A DNA stretch of 5,414 bases from the NCBI GenBank assembly GCA_938041595.1, contig CALITN010000085.1, forward strand, positions 1-5,414, given 5' to 3'. The DNA comes from an uncultured Flavobacteriaceae bacterium (lineage in GTDB: Bacteria; Bacteroidota; Bacteroidia; Flavobacteriales; Flavobacteriaceae). The position numbers and the translations under genes are program-made. Shown here in pieces: positions 5,222-5,414 of the stretch. Within the stretch, counting starts at the first letter, position 1. Every line of letters begins with the position of its first letter. Below the pieces are notes generated by a model that searched no databases, was not told the DNA's origin, and saw only the letters and a program-made list of their open reading frames with translations.

Positions 5222-5414
5222 TGTTCAATGCGTTTGAAAATTGTGAAAATTGATAATTGATTTCTTGTGTATAAGGTACAATAACATGATCGTAAATGTA
5301 TTCTCCACCGATGGAAAATACCGAAATGCCTCCACCTATTAATGCTCCCCAAGGCCCCCCAAGAGTTGCTCCGAAATAAGCTCCTGCCCAAATTGAGGTA
5401 AGCGTACTCCCTGT
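5202..5414 (-). CDS. C-terminal end of a glycine-zipper protein, candidate polymorphic toxin C-terminus (5' part outside window)
   Basis: The frame is open from the right edge to a TAA at 5204-5202, giving 70 codons with no start in view that matches a gene beginning. The fragment holds a hydrophobic glycine-rich stretch with glycines at fragment residues 11, 15, 19, 23 and 27, a perfect GxxxG series (GAYF-GATL-GGPW-GALI-G), then GGISVFSIGGEYIYDHVIVPYTQ and a polar tail, QEINYQFSQFSNALNNGWRPR. Glycine zippers of this kind occur in membrane-inserting and pore-forming proteins. In Bacteroidota, similar stretches appear at the C-termini of large secreted polymorphic toxins such as Rhs proteins. 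No Rhs repeat, secretion signal or PAAR domain can be seen because the upstream part is missing. The stop overlaps the membrane-protein gene by 20 bp. The coding call is supported by composition; toxin identity is inference. Confidence 0.7.
   Translation of the reverse strand, partial: TGSTLTSIWAGAYFGATLGGPWGALIGGGISVFSIGGEYIYDHVIVPYTQEINYQFSQFSNALNNGWRPR

Noticed and set aside
5194..5391. 65-aa minus-strand reading frame beginning MGRSLFRSNSWG
   Set aside because: It is out of frame with the glycine-zipper reading, which has much better protein character and is open to the window edge; this frame is Arg/Trp/Ser-rich, typical of a shadow.

Overview
The window looks like a chromosomal segment of a Bacteroidota bacterium, most likely of the class Flavobacteriia. 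Three things point there. RsgA, GpmI, MetAP and the methyltransferase all read like Bacteroidota versions. Genes lack Shine-Dalgarno sequences. Two TAnnTTTG-type -7 promoter elements lie directly before start codons. The genus cannot be fixed from the sequence alone.

Left part (1-800): the 5' part of rsgA, a ribosome-assembly GTPase, runs leftward and is cut by the window edge. It shares an 84-bp divergent intergenic region (717-800) with a rightward operon, and each side has its own -7 element.

Middle (801-4442): a compact four-gene operon encodes gpmI (phosphoglycerate mutase), a thioredoxin-fold lipoprotein with a WCEDS active-site-like motif, map (type I methionine aminopeptidase) and a class I SAM-dependent methyltransferase. 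All three junctions are the same 4-bp ATGA stop/start overlap, so the genes are probably translationally coupled. This is housekeeping DNA.

Right part (4443-5414): base composition becomes clearly AT-richer. A 260-bp non-coding stretch carries three copies of a 12-18-bp direct repeat (one framed exactly by a 7-bp stem), a 13-bp palindrome and an intrinsic terminator. Beyond it, on the minus strand, are the last 70 codons of a gene with a perfect five-glycine zipper, cut by the window edge. Its end overlaps by 20 bp a 172-aa membrane protein with two N-terminal membrane segments. I interpret these two as the toxic C-terminus of a polymorphic, pore-forming-type toxin followed by its membrane immunity protein. 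The toxin/immunity reading is inference; the gene structures are directly visible. The repeats and the composition shift suggest that this cassette is an accessory module placed downstream of the housekeeping operon.
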